8,332 nt of DNA, from the NCBI GenBank assembly GCA_948496895.1, contig CAOOJO010000100.1, forward strand, positions 1-8,332, in the 5' to 3' direction. The notes below the pieces were generated by a model that did not search any database, was not told the DNA's origin, and was given only the letters and a program-made list of their open reading frames with translations. This document shows positions 7,068 to 8,332 of this stretch, piece after piece. Within the stretch, counting starts at the first letter, position 1; each line of letters begins with the position of its first letter. Origin of the DNA: an uncultured Acetatifactor sp. Lineage in GTDB: Bacteria; Bacillota; Clostridia; Lachnospirales; Lachnospiraceae. A program made the position numbers and the translations under genes.

Positions 7068-7075
7068 CCTCCTCC
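7068..7075 (-). promoter_or_regulatory. Strong ribosome binding site of the solute-binding protein gene
   Basis: GGAGGAGG on the minus strand lies seven bases before the ATG at 7060. It fixes that start over the in-frame ATG two codons later. It is a better match than the sites of the neighbouring permease (GGGGG), M14 (AAAGGAG) and oxidoreductase (GGAG) genes, consistent with a need for more binding protein than its partners. Confidence 0.8.
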
Positions 7076-7099
7076 ACTTTATCGTTTTTTGTTTATTCC

Positions 7100-7120
7100 A
7101 AAAGAGATATCCTCTCTTTT
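7100..7120 (-). other. Intercistronic stem-loop before the binding-protein gene
   Basis: AAAAGAGA (7100-7107) and TCTCTTTT (7113-7120) form a perfect eight-base inverted repeat with a five-base loop, ten bases after the second permease stop codon. On the minus strand the second arm itself ends in TTTT. The stem is AT-rich, so it is at best a weak terminator. It may be an RNA-processing or stability element separating the permease and binding-protein parts of the message. Confidence 0.55.
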
Positions 7121-7129
7121 TGAAACCGC

Positions 7130-8029
7130 TCATCCTTTGATGGCGCCAATCATGACCCCCTGGACGAAATATTTCTGCAGGAACGGATAGATGCACATGA
7201 TTGGAGCCGTGGCAACTACGATAACCGCGTATTTTACTACCTGAACCTGCTTCAGATACTCCCCTGCCAGCTCCCCGTCCTGAATGTCCGTGGCGTTGTT
7301 GGCGGTCATCAGCAGTTGGCGCAGCAATAGCTGTAGGGGGTGCTTGGTGTCATCGTTTATGTAGATCATGGCATGATAATAGCTGTTCCAATAGCCCACC
7401 GCCACATACAGGGCGATTACCGCAATGATAGCTTTGGACAGCGGAATCACAAACTGGAAGAAAAACCTGCCATTTCCGCAGCCGTCGATCTTTGTAGCGT
7501 TCAGCAGTTCCTCCGAAAGACTGGATTCGCAAAAGCTTCGTATCAGAATGATATTATAAACCGATACACAGCCCAGCAGGATAACCGACCATCTGCTGTT
7601 GATCAGATTCAGATCCTTCACCACAAAGTAAGTGGGAATCAGGCCCCCGGAAAAGTACATGGTAAAAATCATCAGTTTCATAATCAGCTTCCTGCCCGGA
7701 AGGTCCTTCCTGGACAGAGCGTACCCCGCAGGGATGCAGAAGGAAAGGCCCAGAGCCGTTCCCACCACCGTATACAGAATGGTATTGTAGTACCCCGTCA
7801 ATATCTTTTTGTTCTCCAGCACGAACTGATAGCCGGTCAGATGGAACCCCTTGGGCCAGAGAAGGAACTGACCGGAGTTGACAGCCGTTGAACTGGATAC
7901 AGACGCAATCAGGACAAAGTACACCGGATATACGCACAGCACAATGGCTGTTATGGCTACCGCATACAGAAATGCGTCCAGAAGTTTATCCCCTAACGGT
8001 CTGTTGACATATCGCTTTCTTTTTCCCAT
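7130..8029 (-). CDS. Carbohydrate ABC transporter permease, LplC/YtcP type
   Basis: The 299-residue integral membrane protein is one half of the transmembrane channel of a sugar importer of the MalFG class. Six hydrophobic segments are visible at about 17-43, 78-105, 113-137, 147-166, 196-220 and 264-285. The EAA loop that docks to the ATPase is E173-ELLNATKIDGCGNGRFF, followed by VIPLSKA (194-200), with the conserved Gly at 183. The stretches FTMYFSGGLIPTYF (122-135) and the C-terminal YPFLQKYFVQGVMIGAIKG are hallmarks of the LplC/YtcP branch, whose studied members carry complex oligosaccharides. The ATG at 8029 follows the upstream permease stop codon by 12 bases. Its ribosome binding site (GGGGG, eight bases away) overlaps that stop codon in TAGGGGG, so the two permeases are probably translationally coupled. 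The partner binding protein is the next gene. Confidence 0.95.
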   Translation of the reverse strand: MGKRKRYVNRPLGDKLLDAFLYAVAITAIVLCVYPVYFVLIASVSSSTAVNSGQFLLWPKGFHLTGYQFVLENKKILTGYYNTILYTVVGTALGLSFCIPAGYALSRKDLPGRKLIMKLMIFTMYFSGGLIPTYFVVKDLNLINSRWSVILLGCVSVYNIILIRSFCESSLSEELLNATKIDGCGNGRFFFQFVIPLSKAIIAVIALYVAVGYWNSYYHAMIYINDDTKHPLQLLLRQLLMTANNATDIQDGELAGEYLKQVQVVKYAVIVVATAPIMCIYPFLQKYFVQGVMIGAIKG

Positions 8030-8041
8030 AGCTCACACCCC

Positions 8042-8332
8042 CTACCACAGCCCGGAACCGCTTATTTTTTTCGTAATGCTGTTCACCACTGTCAAAAAAG
8101 TGAAATTGATTACATTGTTGAATAAGCTGACTGCCGTCGAGAAGCTGTATTTACTGTTCTGCAGCCCCATTTTGTAGCTGTAGGTGGAAATGACCTCCGA
8201 GACGGACAGGTTCAGGTTATTCTGCATCAGGAAGCTTTTGTCAAATCCCACTGACATAATAGAGCCGCACCGCAGAATAAGCATGATGAGCACTGTAGGG
8301 ATAATGGCGGGGAGATCCACATGGATGATGCG
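8042..8332 (-). CDS. Carbohydrate ABC transporter permease, LplB type (partial, C-terminal end only)
   Basis: Ninety-six residues and the TAG stop codon are visible; the gene continues past the right edge. The fragment opens at the end of the EAA loop, RIIHVDLPAIIPT, where LPxIxPT is the conserved exit of that motif. A transmembrane segment follows, then GFDKSFLMQNNLN, a segment typical of LplB permeases. Next come VSEVISTYSYKMGL, the last membrane helix (about FSTAVSLFNNVINFTFLTV) and the family-typical terminus KKISGSGLW. It should pair with the LplC-type permease encoded 12 bases downstream to form the channel. An internal GTG at 8320 is not a credible start because it lies in the middle of the conserved loop. 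Confidence 0.93.
   Translation of the reverse strand, partial: RIIHVDLPAIIPTVLIMLILRCGSIMSVGFDKSFLMQNNLNLSVSEVISTYSYKMGLQNSKYSFSTAVSLFNNVINFTFLTVVNSITKKISGSGLW

Noticed and set aside
7121..7134. A cre-like catabolite repression site, TGAAACCGCTCATC
   Set aside because: Only one half matches the CcpA consensus well, and it overlaps the permease stop codon inside the operon rather than a promoter.

Overview
The window reads as a piece of a Gram-positive Clostridia chromosome, most plausibly Lachnospiraceae. This is inferred from the strong GGAGG-type ribosome binding sites, the LplB/LplC(YtcP)-type sugar permeases with a LipO-like lipoprotein, the moderately high GC content, and the overall protein style. 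No 16S or other taxonomic marker is present. Every gene I can support lies on the minus strand, so transcription runs from high to low coordinates.

Region A (about 8332 down to 2281) is a carbohydrate-type ABC uptake operon with two enzymes attached. In transcription order it holds the C-terminal end of an LplB-type permease (cut by the window edge), a complete LplC/YtcP-type permease, a solute-binding lipoprotein, a cytosolic-carboxypeptidase-like M14 metallopeptidase, and a large FAD-dependent oxidoreductase with a probable C-terminal beta-sandwich. It ends in a clear intrinsic terminator at 2281-2331. No ATPase gene is visible, as is usual for this transporter type, which borrows a shared MsmX-like ATPase. 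The lipoprotein gene has a perfect stem-loop on each side (7100-7120 and 5321-5353) and the best ribosome binding site in the operon. Both fit a binding protein made in excess over its permeases and enzymes.

Region B (about 2240 down to 1) is a separate transcription unit with a candidate promoter near 2212-2240. It encodes a short DedA-family membrane protein, a GT4 glycosyltransferase of the type that often works on membrane lipids, and the receiver-domain end of a response regulator cut by the left edge. The contents suggest envelope or lipid modification tied to signalling.

The most interesting feature is the pairing in region A. A zinc carboxypeptidase with the full M14 catalytic set, resembling the deglutamylating cytosolic carboxypeptidases, sits with an FAD oxidoreductase behind a sugar-type importer. 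This raises the possibility of uptake and intracellular breakdown of an amino-acid- or peptide-conjugated sugar. That substrate is a hypothesis; the sequence shows only the gene families and their order. I saw no tRNA, rRNA, CRISPR array, insertion sequence or phage gene.
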